Below, one piece after another: positions 11,960-22,739 of a stretch of 64,000 bases of DNA (the stretch's first letter is position 1; each line of letters begins with the position of its first letter). The translations under genes were made by a program, and so were the position numbers. The DNA comes from Gambelia wislizenii. Lineage: Eukaryota; Chordata; Lepidosauria; Squamata; Crotaphytidae. The DNA lies in NCBI GenBank assembly GCA_030847615.1, contig JAUMIR010000001.1:248623187-248687186 (forward strand), read 5' to 3'. Below the pieces are notes generated by a model, which was not told where the DNA came from, did not search any database, and saw only the letters and a program-made list of their open reading frames with translations.

Positions 11960-13062
11960 GTATATATTAATGATGTGTACACCTGTGAACAAATCTATGA
12001 CTTAAATCCTGGAAGCCAAGTTGAGAGCATCTGGGTAAAAATTAAGGGGGAGAGAAATAACAGGGATGTCGTGGTGGGGTTCTACTACAGACCTCCAAGC
12101 CAAACTGATGACTTGGATAATGCCTTCCTGGAACAGATGACCATACATTCAGAAAGGAGAGATGCAGTAGTAACTGGGATTTCAACAATTCTGATATTTG
12201 TTGGAAGTCCAACTCTGCCAAAAATTTAAGGTCCAAAAAAATCCTCACTTGCCTTGCAGACAGTTTCATTGTCCAGAAGGTAGATGAGGTAACTAAGGAA
12301 TAAGTTATTTTAGATCTGATCCTAACCAACAGTGATGACCTAGATAATGGGTGGAAGTGGCAGGATCCTTAGGTGGGAGTGGTCATGTTCTCCTGGAGTT
12401 TGTTATACAGTGGAAAGGGGAAGCTTATTGTAGTCAGACACACCTTATAGACTTTAAGAAAGCTGATTTCAGTATGCTTAGGGAATACTTGGGGTGATTC
12501 CCCTGGTCAGGAATACTAAAAGAGAAGGGAGTTCATGATGGATGGGAGTTTCTTAAAAGTAGGATATTGAAGGCACAACTTCAGACAGTTCCAGTGAGGA
12601 GGAAAAATGGGAGGTGTCTAAAGAAATCAGGATGGATGTCTAAAGAACTTTCTAGTGAACTAAGATGTAAAAGGGACATGTACAAGAAATGGAAAAAGGG
12701 AGAAATCACCAAAGAAGAATTCAAATAAATAGCCAGCTCATGTGGGAGGAAAGTCAGAAAAGCAAAAGCACAGAAACAGCTCAGCTTTGCTAGAGAGGTT
12801 TACAAACAATAAAAGGAGCTTTTTTTTGTTCTGTCCATAGCAAATGGAAGAACAAGGAAGTGCTAGGGCCTCTGTGTGCATAAGATGGTGAAATGCTAAC
12901 AGGGGACAGAGAAAAGGCAGAACTACTCAATACCTTCTTTGCCTCGGTCTTTTCCCAAAAGGAGAAAAATGCTCAACCTGGGGGAAATGGAGCAGATGTT
13001 GTAGTAGGGGAAATGCAGCACAGAAATTACAAGTTAAGCAACATTAAAAGGTACAGTTATTT
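11960..13062 (+). pseudogene. CR1 LINE ORF2 fragment, endonuclease region
   Basis: The plus strand reads VVVGFYYRPPSQTDDLDNAF, then (after a shift) an NNSDICWKSN segment and an LDLILTNSDDLDN segment. These are hallmarks of the apurinic-like endonuclease domain of chicken-repeat-1 LINEs. Stops and frameshifts are frequent. The fragment resumes at 15948 after a nested insertion. Confidence 0.85.
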
Positions 13063-13702
13063 AAACAAAACAAAACAAAACCTCTCTACACCCTGTCTCC
13101 ATTAAAAAACTATCTGCCATCACCAAATGCCTCCTTAAATAAAAACGTTTTCATCTGCTGGTGGAAAGAGAGCAAGGTTAGGGTCAACCAGCCCTCCTGT
13201 GGAAGGGAGTTCTACTGCCTGTGAGCAGCCTCAGAGAAGATTCTTTCTTGAGTCCTCACCAACCACACCTGTGAAGGTCCTGGGACTGTGAGAAATCCTT
13301 CCGCTGCAGGTCTTAAAGCACACATTGGTTTACAGTCGTGTGAAAAAGAAAGTACTGTACACTCTTTTTGAATTCTATGGTTTTACATATCGGGACATGA
13401 TGGCAATGGTCTGTTCCTTGCAGGTCTTGGAATTGGGTGGATACAGCTTCCAATGAACAACACATGACATGTTGCAATGTGTCATGATTTGTTCAGCAAA
13501 AATGAAGCCAAAATGGAGACATCATGTGTGAAAAACTAAGTACACCCTTACTGCTTCCATAGGAATTAAGATGCTGAGTAGCAGATAGGTGTTGCCAATC
13601 AAATGTCCTTAATCAATTATCATCAGCAAGTGTGACCACCTCTATAAAAGCCAAAGTTTTAGCAGTTTGCTGGACTGGAGCATTCAGGTGTGTGTTAACA
13701 CA

Positions 13703-14990
13703 ATGCCAGGGAGGAAAGACATCAGCAATGATCTTAGAAAAGCAATTGTTGCTGCCTGTCAATCTGGGAAAGGTTATAAGGCTATTTCCAAACAATTTAA
13801 AGTCTATCATTCTTCAGTGAGAAAGATTTTTCAAAAGTGGAATACAGTACATTCAAGACAGTTGCCAATCTTCCCAGGAGTGAATGTCCTAGCAAATTCA
13901 CTCCAAGGTTAGACTGTGCAATACTCAGAGAAATTGCAAAAAACCCAAGAGGTACGTCTCAAACTCTACAGGCTTCAGTTAACATGTTAAATGTTAAAGT
14001 TCATGACAGTACAATTAGAAGAAGACTGAATAAGTACAGTATGGTTAGTTTGGAAGGGTTGACAGGAGAAAGCCTCTTCTCTCTAAAAAGAACATGGCAG
14101 TATGGCTTAGGTTTTCAAAGTTGCATCTGAACAAACCACAAGACTTCTGGAACAATGTCGTTTGAACAGACGAGACCAAAGTGGGGATGCTTGGCCATAA
14201 TGCACAGCAACATGTTTGGAAAAAACCAAACATAGCATATCAGCACAAACACCTCACGCCAACTGTCAAGCACAGTGGTGGAGAGTGATGATTTGGGCTA
14301 GTTTTGCCAGCCACAAGACCTGGGAACCTTGCAGTCATTGAGTCAACCATGAACTCCTCTGTATACCAAAGTAGTCTAGAGTCAAATGTAAGGCCATCTG
14401 TCCAACAGCTAAAGCTTGGCTGAAATTGAGTCATGCAACATGACAATGATTCCATGCACACCAGCAAATCTACAACAGAAAGCCTGAAAAAGAAAAGACT
14501 CAAGGTCTAAGGGAGCCCTAGTATCGCAGTGGTTAAATGCCAGTACTGCAAGCCACAATGTTATGAATTTGATCCCAGAGGGCTCCAAGGTTGACTCAGC
14601 CTTCCATCCTTCCGTAGGTCAGTAAAATGAGTACCCAGTTTGTTGGGGGTAGTTAGCTAACACACATCGGAAATCACTTAGGGAGTGCTTGGCACTGAGA
14701 AGTGGTATAGAAATATCATTGCTATTGTTATTGCAATGGCCCAGTCAAAGTCCAGACCTCAACCTGATTGAAATGTTGTTGTGGGACCTTAAGAAATCTG
14801 TGCATAAACAAATGCCCCAAACCTCAATGAATTGAAGCAACGTTGTAAAGAAGAGCGGTCCAAAATTCCTCCACAATGATGTGAGAGTCTGATAAAGTCA
14901 TACAGAAAACTATTACTTCAAGTTATTACTGCTAAAGGTGGTTCTACAAGCTACTGAATCATAAGGTGTAATTAATTTTTCACACATGGC
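13703..14990 (+). pseudogene. Tc1-like transposase pseudogene
   Basis: From the ATG at 13703 the text reads MPGRKDISNDLRKAIVAACQ, then GKGYKAISKQFKV, the first paired-like helix-turn-helix. A shifted frame gives SKFTPRLDCAILREIAKNPR and HDSTIRRRLNKY, the second HTH. The catalytic part near 14740 contains QWPSQSPDLNLIE, the motif around the second catalytic Asp of the DDE core. Frameshifts at about 13850, stops near 14130 and an inserted SINE at 14509-14735 disable it. Confidence 0.88.
14509..14735 (+). mobile_element. tRNA-derived SINE
   Basis: A tRNA-like head has an A box-like GTATCGCAGTGGTTAAATG and a B box-like GTTATGAATTTGATCCC about 35 bases apart. The body follows with 'TCAGTAAAATGAGTACCCAG' and ends 'GTGCTTGGCACTGAGAAG'. 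The element interrupts the Tc1 transposase just before its QWPSQSPDLN motif, so it is younger than that insertion. A 3' half of the same family lies at 50815-50900. Confidence 0.82.
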
Positions 14991-15355
14991 TTCTCCATTT
15001 TGGCTTTATTTTTGTTGAATAGATCATGATACAGTGTAATATGTCATTTGTTCATCTGAGGTTGTATTTGCCTAGTTTGGAGACCTGCTAGGGAACAGAT
15101 GGTTGTTATTGTGTCCTGATATGTAAGATGATAGAATTCAAAGAGGGTATACTTTCTTTTTCACATAAATGTATATGAGGAGATACACTGCTTGGGTCCA
15201 GAGTGTTTGAAAGACTGTAACGCTTTCACGGTCTAAACCAGCACTTCGAATTCTGCCTGGAAATTGACTGGTAGCCAATGGAACTGTTTCGACAGGGGAG
15301 TCACATAATCCAGCTCCTGGCTGCAGCATTTTGGACTTGCTGAAGTTTCTAAATA

Positions 15356-15624
15356 CAGTTGGCCCTCCATAACCACAGATTCTGTATCCACGGATTCTTT
15401 ATTGAAGGATTCAACCATCCACGGCTTGAAAACGTTAAAAAAAAATCCGAAAGCAAACCTTGATTTTGCCATTTTATATAAGGGACACCATTTTACTACG
15501 CCATTGTATATACTGTGGGTACATTGTATATACGTCGTTGTATACTGTGGGTTTGAGTACCCATAGATTTTGGCGTCCATGGATGTCCTAGAACCAAACC
15601 CCAGCAGATACCAAGGGCTCACTG
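15356..15624. mobile_element. Tigger-like MITE (family A)
   Basis: The left end is CAGTTGGCCCTCCATAACC and the right end is GGGCTCACTG, with TA on both sides. The interior carries a local duplication of a 'CATTGTATATAC(TGTGGGT)' unit near 15500-15550. It is inserted in the L2 fragment. Confidence 0.83.
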
Positions 15625-15754
15625 TAGTTTCTAAAGGCAGCTCCATGTAGAGGTTACGGTAGTCCAAACAGGATGTAATCAAGGTATATGTCACTATAGC
15701 CAGATCTGATTTTCAAGGAATGGGCACAGGTGGTGCAGTAGTTTTAACTATGTG

Positions 15755-15945
15755 AATGCACTTCTCGACACAACTGGAATACACTGTCTTGTACTGTGGT
15801 GGAGTCTCCTTCTTTGGAGGTTTTTAAACAGAGGCTGGATGGCCACCTGGTGGGAATAATTTGATTGTGTATTCCTGCATGGCAGGGGGTTGGACTGGAT
15901 GGCCCTTGTGGTCTCTTCCAACTCTATGATTCTATGAAAGAGGTA
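15755..15945 (+). mobile_element. CR1 LINE 3' end
   Basis: Contains GGAGGTTTTTAAACAGAGGC, TGGATGGCC, GGGGGTTGGACTGGATGGCC and the terminal CAACTCTATGATTCTATGA, which together are the canonical CR1 3' terminus. It is a strongly 5'-truncated copy. Confidence 0.9.
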
Positions 15946-15947
15946 GT

Positions 15948-16575
15948 ACATGAACACCTAGCTACTTGAAATGAATTCAAGTCTCCAGGGCCAGATGAAC
16001 TTAATCCAAGCTATTAAAAGAACTGGCAGAAGTAATCTCAGAACCACTGTCAATAATTTTTGAGAATTCCTGGACAGGAGAGATTCCAGCAGATTTGAGG
16101 ATGGGAAATGTCACAGTTTTAAAAAAAAGGGGGGGGGGAGATGACCCAAATAATTTCCATCCAGTCAGCCTGACATCAATACCAGGAAAGATTCTAGAGG
16201 AGAGCAGATCATTAAACAGATAGTCTGTAAGTACTTAGAAAGGAATGCCATGAACACTAAAAGTCAAAATGGGTTTCTCAAAAACAAGTAATGCCAAACT
16301 AATCTTACCTCTCTTTTTGATAGAGTTACAGAGTTGGTAGATGAAGAGAATGCTGTGGATGTAGTGTATCTTGATTTCAGTAAGGCCTTTGACAAGGTCC
16401 TCCATGATATTCTTGCAAAAAAGTTAGTAACCTGTGGGCTAGACAGTGCAATTGTTAGGTGGATTTGTAATTGGTTGATCAACTGAATCCAAAGGGTAGT
16501 CACCAATGGCTCCTCTTCATCCAGGAGAGAAGTGACCAGTGGGGTTCAGGCACCATCCGTAGATATTTCTGTGAG
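15948..16575 (+). pseudogene. CR1 LINE ORF2 fragment, reverse transcriptase region
   Basis: This continues the CR1 from 11960-13062. The plus strand carries KSPGPDELNP-like text, then the RT block with 'VDVVYLDFSKAFDKV'-type DNA at 16354-16398 and a final 'PVTSGVQAP' at 16529-16550. Many stops are present. The split is explained by the L2/Tc1 insertion complex between the two parts. Confidence 0.82.
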
Positions 16576-16593
16576 CTTGTCTTCCTCTGCTAC

Positions 16594-17009
16594 TGTCAGA
16601 ATCTGCCCTGACCTTGCCTGTTTCTGTCACTTCTATTTTTCTCTTGTAACCTTGCTGTTACTTGTTTTCATTTCTTTGCGCTTGTTAATGAGTGTTCTCA
16701 GAGGACTATGGATGGGAGTATAATGTTTGCTAAGAGAATGGAAAGATAAACCTGCAGTTGCAGAATCAGCTTGGGAAAGATGGGATGGACAGTGGGAAGA
16801 GGAGGTCAGGGGATGATGGTTAACCAGTAGTAATGAAGCCCACCAGATTTCATAGATTGCAATATGCTTTTAGTATACTGTCTGCCTTCTACTTTTCAGT
16901 TCTGAACAACAACCTTGTATGATATGCTTTCTGTATTTCTGTGCCAATAAAGTTTTCTGTTTAACTCTGAAACTGCTGGTCAAAACAGTGCTTTTGTGTT
17001 GTTCTCACA
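16594..17009 (+). mobile_element. Possible solo LTR
   Basis: A 416-bp block starts TGTCAGAATC and ends TTCTCACA, with an AATAAAG polyadenylation-like signal at 16947. That layout fits an LTR (TG...CA ends). No clear target duplication was found, and no internal retroviral or gypsy sequence flanks it. Tentative. Confidence 0.3.
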
Positions 17010-17863
17010 ATTACGGTTGACTAGCATGGCTGTTTGGAATGATGCCTACCTCATGCTGGGATTTATTTAGAATAGCAACCCAGGTTTGTTTTGGGCAATG
17101 AGAATCAGTGCGTAATCCTCATTACATACCTGTGGAATACTTTGTAGCTTACCAGAAGTAAATAGACCAAGGAAGCACCCTTTTGGATACATTTTGGAAG
17201 GTGGAACATGAAATAGACATGCCTCAGAAGAGAATGTAGCTCATAATTTCTGTTTAGCATAAAAAGACAGTAAGAAGGAGCTGGTGGAAAAAAAAATACT
17301 TTTTGTCATGCTTCCCAATAAACCCAGCTGGAATGAATGTTTCTTGCATCATCCTGTGTATGTGTGTGAGAGAGACTTTAGCTAGCCTGTTCAATAACTA
17401 TAAGCTAACTTTAGAGTTCTTAAGATGCACAAGGCCAGGCAAATAGTGCTTGCTTAGAGGATTTGCAAAAGGTAATATTTTAAGAAACAGGTTTTTTTTT
17501 AATCTCAACAAAACTTGCTGCTGCCTATTTCAAGTTGAAATTATTTTGTCATGTTGTTTGTTATTTTTATTATGTACGCAGTCTCAGAAGTCTCTGATTG
17601 TAAGGGTACTAATGGTTTTGCAGTGGCTCTAAGCAATGTGAGGCACAATATCACAATGCATGTTTTGTAGGAAATGGAAAATACTTTTACCCTACCAAGA
17701 GCACATTGCCACATCTCTTAATTAACTTTCTGCATCAGTCATTGATCAGATGATTTCCAGAGAACAAACTGAAATACTATCTAGAATTATGTTCCACTTA
17801 TGCAGTGTTATAACAGGAAGTTCAAAAGATGTTACTCTTATGCTATATTTGTTTTTCTTGCAG
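17010..17863. other. Noncoding flank of KANSL1L first coding exon
   Basis: This is AT-rich sequence ending in the splice acceptor for the first coding exon (TTGTTTTTCTTGCAG). No repeat or 5'UTR exon was recognised. Confidence 0.4.
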
Positions 17864-18978
17864 ATTTATTGTAAACTGTTTACAACAGCTATGACACCTG
17901 CTCTCCAAGAGAAAACAATGAAAGGTCATGGTATCTACTTATCACCTTCCTTGTCTTCAAGAGCTATGGAATCTAGTGAAACACTAGGCATGGGAAGTAC
18001 CAGACAAGTAAAAGAGAAGATGAAGGATGGTTCTGTTGCGAAGATTGCTTGCTCTGTGTTGGGGCTTCCCACCCCTCAAGCTAACCACAACACTGATTGT
18101 TTTAATTTAAAGCACTTAGATTCTCAGTCTTCAAAAGATTATCCTGTACTAATGAACCCTAGTTCAACTTTCAGGGTAAACAATAAAAATTGTATACCAA
18201 GGAACTCAGAAGAGCATAATTGCTCCAATATGAGAAATCCTTTAGGTAACAGCACAAATAAACACTTCAGCCAGATTATTAATCCAGAATATGGGGAGCA
18301 GGTCAGAGGGGAAGCTTTATCTGGAACAGCAGAGAGCTTAACTGAAATGGGGAGATTGCTGGATTCACATTTAACTGGATATAGTAATGAAGAAGAAAAG
18401 CAACCTCCTAATCGTAAGTTATATCGGAAGAATGGCTTCTTGGGGAAGGCCTTATTTGTAAATTCTGAGACAAAAAAAGGTAATTTATTTCATCAAGTGC
18501 ACCATGATACCCTGGAAGCAACAATGAACTGCACTCCCAACAGCAAAGAAGAGGAATTTAATTTTCGCTTACTTCAGTGTGTAAACAAGCAACAGCTCTT
18601 GCTCAACCGGGCCAAAAGAACTCAGAAACATTTGCAAATTCTTTTGGCAAAGCATGTTGTTAAACACTGTGACCAGCAAATGAAATGCTTTGTGAGACAT
18701 CAGCTACAGAGAATGAAAGCTTTTCATGATCCAACCAGTGTTCTAGGTATCAACGATTATAGATGCACTGCAGTTAAAACTGAAAACCTGAATCCAGATG
18801 CTAATGTGAATAAAGATATGCAGCATGGTATTGGTATTGTACCTGGTGAAATCAAGGTGTTTGCTCATTCTACAGCAGGATTATTATCTCAGATGGAAGA
18901 GAGCTTAGATTCTGAGGCCACTTGTAGCAGCTCAAGTGAAGATGATGATGAGCAGGCTTCCAGAAAAGTTATGGCAGT
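17864..18978 (+). CDS. KANSL1L: KANSL1L large first coding exon (CDS from 17891)
   Basis: This exon encodes the N-terminal 362 codons plus two bases of KANSL1L, a paralogue of KANSL1, which is the scaffold of the nuclear NSL histone acetyltransferase complex. A pyrimidine-rich acceptor ends in CAG at 17863. The ATG at 17891 begins MTPAL, which is how I recall mammalian KANSL1L starting. The exon ends at 18978 before GTAAGT, leaving a split codon. Residues about 220-278 form a Lys/Arg/Gln-rich helical, probably coiled-coil segment containing TQKHLQILLAKHVVKH, which is very close to the mammalian protein. An acidic serine run (SLDSEATCSSSSEDDD) follows at about 338-352. Residues 1-215 look weakly conserved. 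The open frame extends upstream to 17750, but that part lies before the acceptor, so I treat it as intron. Exon bases 17864-17890 would be 5'UTR. Assignment is from recalled family sequence; no search was run. Confidence 0.93.
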
Positions 18979-19206
18979 GTAAGTATTAAAGCATTTGAGG
19001 ACTTTTGTTCTGTACATATTCCTATATACTCTTGATTCACATAAATCTATGAAACCCATATACTTTCAAGACTGGAGTTCTGTTGTGTTAATAAAACACA
19101 AGGCCAGCACCTGCACGCTTCTCTCAATCATGTTTTACTAAATTAAAAAAGTTTATTAGCTTTGAGCCAATGATTGCACAAGTAGCAGGCATCTTGCAAA
19201 ACTTTA

Positions 19207-19494
19207 CAGGTTGAGTATCCCTTATCCAGAAATCTAGAATCTGAAATACTCCAAAATCCAAAATATTTAAATTAAAAAAATAAATAAAAATACTAAAATA
19301 AAAATGAAAAATGAAAAAATATTATAAATATTGTATAAAATTACCTTCACGCTATGTGTTTAAGGTGTATATGAAACATAAATGAATTTCATGTTTAGAC
19401 TTGTGTCCCGTCTCCATTATGTACAAGCAAATATTCCAAAATCCAAAAAAATCTGAAATCCAGAACACTTTTGGTCTCAAGGGATACTCAGCCT
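19207..19494. mobile_element. Tigger-like MITE (family B)
   Basis: The left end CAGGTTGAGTATCCCTTATCC and the right end GGGATACTCAGCCTG are inverted, with TA flanks. The interior is rich in 'CCAAAATCCAAAA' motifs. Related copies are at 19571-19884 and 23475-23742. Confidence 0.85.
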
Positions 19495-19570
19495 GTACTT
19501 ACTTCTACTTTGCTCCCCATACAGCCCCTGAAACTTCTTGAAGAAAACCACCAAGAGGGCTGGGAGATCC

Positions 19571-19884
19571 ATGTTGAGTCTCCCCTTATTTGAAATGCTT
19601 GCGACCAGAGGTATTTTGGATTTTGGAATACTTGCATATAGATAAGGAGATATCTTGGAGATAAGGCCCAAGTCTAAACAAAAAACTCATTTATGTTTCA
19701 TAAACACTATATATGTAGCCCGAGGGTAATTTTCTACAAAATATTTTTAATAATTTTGTGCATGAAACAAAGTTTGTGTACATTGAACCATCAGAAAGCA
19801 AAGATGTCACTATCTCAACCACCCAAGTGGAGTGTTTGGGATTTTGGGATATTTTGGAATTCTGGGTAAGGGAGACTCATCCTG
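19571..19884. mobile_element. Tigger-like MITE (family B), second adjacent copy
   Basis: Begins 'GTTGAGTCTCCCCTTATTTG' and ends 'GGAGACTCATCCTGTA'. The interior includes TTTTGTGCATGAAACAAAG and CATTGAACCATCAGAAAGC, a segment that looks nearly identical to a repeat I recall from mammalian genomes. Confidence 0.82.
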
Positions 19885-20301
19885 TAGTAGCTTTTGAAGA
19901 ATGGGTGCTGTGTCGCACTTGGCTGCTATATGAGGGAGCAGGTATTAAAATTCAAGGAATCTTATACCTCTGTTTTGATTTTGTTTCAGTTTATTAATCT
20001 GCATCTAGTTCATTGTTTGCCTTAAACACCCATTGACATGTCATTGAAAACAAAAGGAGGCTTATGCCTTTTCCTGTTTGGGAGGAAACATATACTATAG
20101 TACCAATGCTATACTATTGCTCATCCCTTCAAAGACTTAAACTCAGTAGCACCAGCTGATTTCACCTGAAACTGCCAGGTGGCTGTAAGATAAAATGTGT
20201 CAGTTTTGTCATGGTTCCAAATGCTGCAACAGAAGTAAGGACCTAACATCTCTCAGGAAATGAGAACTAATAGGTTGGGAAGAGGAATGTGATAACAAAG
20301 C

Positions 20302-20322
20302 TGTGTGTGTGTGTGTGTGTGT
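20302..20322. repeat. (GT)n microsatellite
   Basis: About ten uninterrupted GT units. Confidence 0.9.
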
Positions 20323-20379
20323 TGGTTCTCCTTGACTAAAAAACATCTAGAAATTGTCTTGACAGCCAATAGGGAGCCA

Positions 20380-21110
20380 GCTCTGATAGCATCCAGGTTG
20401 GATTAATGCAACAAGTTTATATATGGGTTGCCTTTGAAAATGGGTCAGAAACTTAAAATTGTTTTGATAATTGAAGGTTTGGAAAGTAGAGTTTTGATGA
20501 TGTTATCTTGTTGGAACATTGTCACACCAATTCTTAAGAGATTACATTGGCTCCCTATTGACTGTCAAGCCCATTTCAGTTGTTTTTTGTGAAGGAGAAC
20601 CAATACACACTGCTTTGTTATCACACTCCTCTTCCCTACTTACTAATTTTCATTTCCTGAGAGATGTTAAGTCCCTAAGTCTGTTGCAGCACATGGAACC
20701 ATGACAAATCTGACACAACCCTAAACAAATTGGGCCCATATAGGTGAAGTACCTGCTATATCATTCTGCCCATGTACTGGGATCTTCAAGTACCATCAGT
20801 GAGGGAAATACATTATGCACGTTAAGAAGAGAGAGGCTTCTTTGTGGTGGCACCCCAACTTTGGAACACCATTTTGAGGTAGATACAATTAGGACAGAAT
20901 TACTCTTGAGGGCATCAAATGAAAATGTTCTCTCCCCCATCCCCCATGCACTTTAAATTCTTTTTTTTTTCTTTGTGTCCCCCCCCCCCGGTTGAATCGT
21001 TTCCTATTTTGTAATTTTATTGCTGTTACATTGTATTTGTTGTTACAGCATTCTGTATTCCTTTGTGGATGAAGGGTGGCTTATAAATTTTGAAAATAAA
21101 ATTAAATAGT
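20380..21110 (+). mobile_element. L2-like LINE 3' fragment
   Basis: The plus strand has an SRLD.CN-like beginning near 20395, then LKRLHWLPIDCQAHFSC at about 20535-20585, and a degraded C-terminus up to 20960. The 3'UTR ends in 'GGGTGGCTTATAAATTTTG' and an A-rich tail. Confidence 0.75.
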
Positions 21111-21114
21111 ATAT

Positions 21115-21590
21115 CAGTGAAATGTTGGGGTTGCCCTCTCTTGACTTGGTTCTCAGCATCTGGGATTGTTAATGGCCTGTCACTAAGATATGCTGTATCC
21201 AGTACAGCAAGGAAGCATTTCAGTCTGGCTTCAGGCTTCTTCATTGGACAGAGATGGCTTTGGTCACCTTGGTGGATGAAGTATCCTGGGACCTGGACAG
21301 GGAAAATGTGTCCTTCTTGGTTATACTGGGTCTCTTGTTAGCTTTCAGTACCATCCATCTTAATATTCTTCTACTGGACCATCTCACTGGAATAGGGATT
21401 CATGCTCAGATCTTTAGCTATGGTATCCTTCATGCTTCCATCCTATTCCCCATGTTATTTAACATGAACATGACACCACAGGAGAGGTTGTCCAGAATTT
21501 TAGAATCCAGTACTACTAGAATGCTAATAACACCAGCTCTTATTCTCCAATCAATCAATCAGTTTTATTACAATCACAAATGAGTCATAA
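21115..21590 (+). pseudogene. L2-like LINE reverse transcriptase fragment
   Basis: The plus strand gives FQSGFRLLHWTEMALVTLVD, VSFLVILGLLLAFSTIHLN and then LLDHLTGIGI and ILFPMLFNM. These correspond to the RT blocks 'QSGFR...TALVALVDD', 'LLDLSAAFDTIDH' and 'GSVLSPMLFNIYM' of L2. The first catalytic Asp region reads LAFSTI here, so the active site is lost. It is a separate copy from the preceding C-terminal fragment. Confidence 0.8.
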
Positions 21591-21844
21591 ACACGAAAAG
21601 GAATAATACAGTGGAAAATCAGGGCAAAAAACAGCTCCCAGGTACAAGGACTTTGGTGTATATATTTCAGTGGCAGTCCAGCAACCAGCTGCTAAATCAA
21701 TGGTGGATAGCATTTATTAGGATTAGGGCAAGCCATGATAGGATTTAACCCGTTTACTCATAATAGAACATGCTAGTGTACAAAACTTTGCCTTCTTCAG
21801 CACAGATTCTTTAGAGGAATTTGAAAGAAGAGAGAGATATAAGC

Positions 21845-22545
21845 AGGGTTGGGGGGAAAGTGTTTTGTTTAAACCAGGGGTTTGTGAGCGGGGGGGGGGA
21901 GTGGGTGGGCTTGCATTAAAACCAATATAGGACTAAATCAGAAAATTAAGTAGCAAAGTATAGTTCAGATGTTATGGCTACTAGCTTAAATAATAATTGT
22001 CCTTTAAAAAGTGCTCTCATAAAGCAAGCTGTTTTGGTTGAACTTATGTTAATTGAAGGATTTGTTTCTAAATGGTATTTCTTGCACTCTCTCTCTCTCT
22101 GGCTTTTCTTCGTAAATGAAGATTCAGGCGGGACTCATCCCGTGCTTTCTGCAAGCACGCTGATGACTAAAAAGGCCAATCCGAGATAAACAAGCCCAGT
22201 TGCAGAAAGCACAGCAGAAGGTCTCCTTGGGTGATGTTTCTGGGTTGAGATTCTTTCTGCGTTGTCGTTTCTCTTGTTCGGCGTGAGTTCTCAAATAAGG
22301 CTGCAGCATTGTGGATAGTGCATCTCCATGCCTCCCGATGTGAGGCCAGGGCGGACCATTGTTGGGGATCATAAGTGATTAAAAAGAAGCAACTGACACT
22401 GGATACTGGTCTAACAATGTACAACTTCCAATAAACTCTTAAAGTTAAAATGTTTACATTCAAACAGTCATTGCTGTTCCAGTAAGAGGATTGGAAAATA
22501 GTAATAATAGCCAGACTTTAAGAAAAATACTAATAATATCAACCT
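21845..22545 (+). repeat. Dispersed repeat, copy 2 (pair with 4235-4680), interrupted
   Basis: The first part (21925-22085) and last part (22370-22540) align with copy 1. The middle 22087-22370 is an inserted LINE end, listed separately. At the join, copy 1 reads TTGCACTTTAAAATAAAGTG, while copy 2 reads TTGCACT, then the insert, then ATAAGTG. Confidence 0.8.
22087..22375 (-). pseudogene. LINE ORF2 C-terminus with C2H2-type knuckle
   Basis: The minus strand reads ALASHREAWRCTIHNAAALFE, then in another frame CCAFCNWACLSRIGLFSHQR followed by AC. A C-x2-C...H-x3-4-C 'SRIGLFSH' finger preceded by an 'R.AWR..I..AA..FE' helix is a known tail of some vertebrate LINE endonuclease-reverse transcriptases. 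The element ends in (AG)n. The same 3' end is present on the plus strand at 29643-29733. The clade is not assigned. Confidence 0.65.
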
Positions 22546-22739
22546 TGGTTAATGACTGAGTGGATGAGGACAAAGAAATTGAAGCTTAATCTTGTTTGAA
22601 AGGGCGATCACAGAAAATAGATTGAGATTGTGCTGGATGTGGTTTTTTGCAGTTTGGGTGTGCTCCTGGATTTGGTCCTGAGCTTGGGTACTTGGGTTTT
22701 GGTTTTGGTGGGGCCCGGCATGTGTGTGCACAGTTAAAG

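Larger units (their letters stand above)
13333..15171 (+). mobile_element. Tc1-like DNA transposon, inactive
   Basis: The inverted ends match well: left CAGTCGTGTGAAAAAGAAAG, right (complement) CATTTATGTGAAAAAGAAAG. The next 40 bases also match (TTTGAATTCTATGGTTTTACATAT-type). Both ends are flanked by TA. The length is about 1.6 kb once the inserted SINE at 14509-14735 is removed, normal for Tc1. It lies inside an L2 fragment. Confidence 0.92.
13065..15735 (-). mobile_element. L2-like LINE fragment, broken by Tc1-like and Tigger-like insertions
   Basis: The pieces are at 13065-13332, 15172-15355 and 15625-15735. The minus strand carries FHWLPVNFQAEFEVLV (15233-15280) and LITSCLDYRNLYMELPLE (15630-15690), both diagnostic of the C-terminal half of L2-clade ORF2. 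The gaps are exactly a Tc1-like element and a family A MITE, each at TA sites, so the LINE is older than both. Confidence 0.75.

Noticed and set aside
14509..14735. Functional tRNA gene
   Set aside because: The tRNA-like head lacks a full cloverleaf and is fused to a SINE body repeated elsewhere in the window.
17750..17890. Upstream extension of the 410-codon open frame in front of MTPAL
   Set aside because: The acceptor at 17863 with a strong pyrimidine tract and the recalled start MTPAL of KANSL1L place the coding start at 17891. The hydrophobic leader-like text before it is intron.
22124..22372. C2H2 zinc finger host gene
   Set aside because: A single finger at the 3' end of a LINE-like protein, with the (AG)n tail next to it and a second 3' end copy elsewhere.
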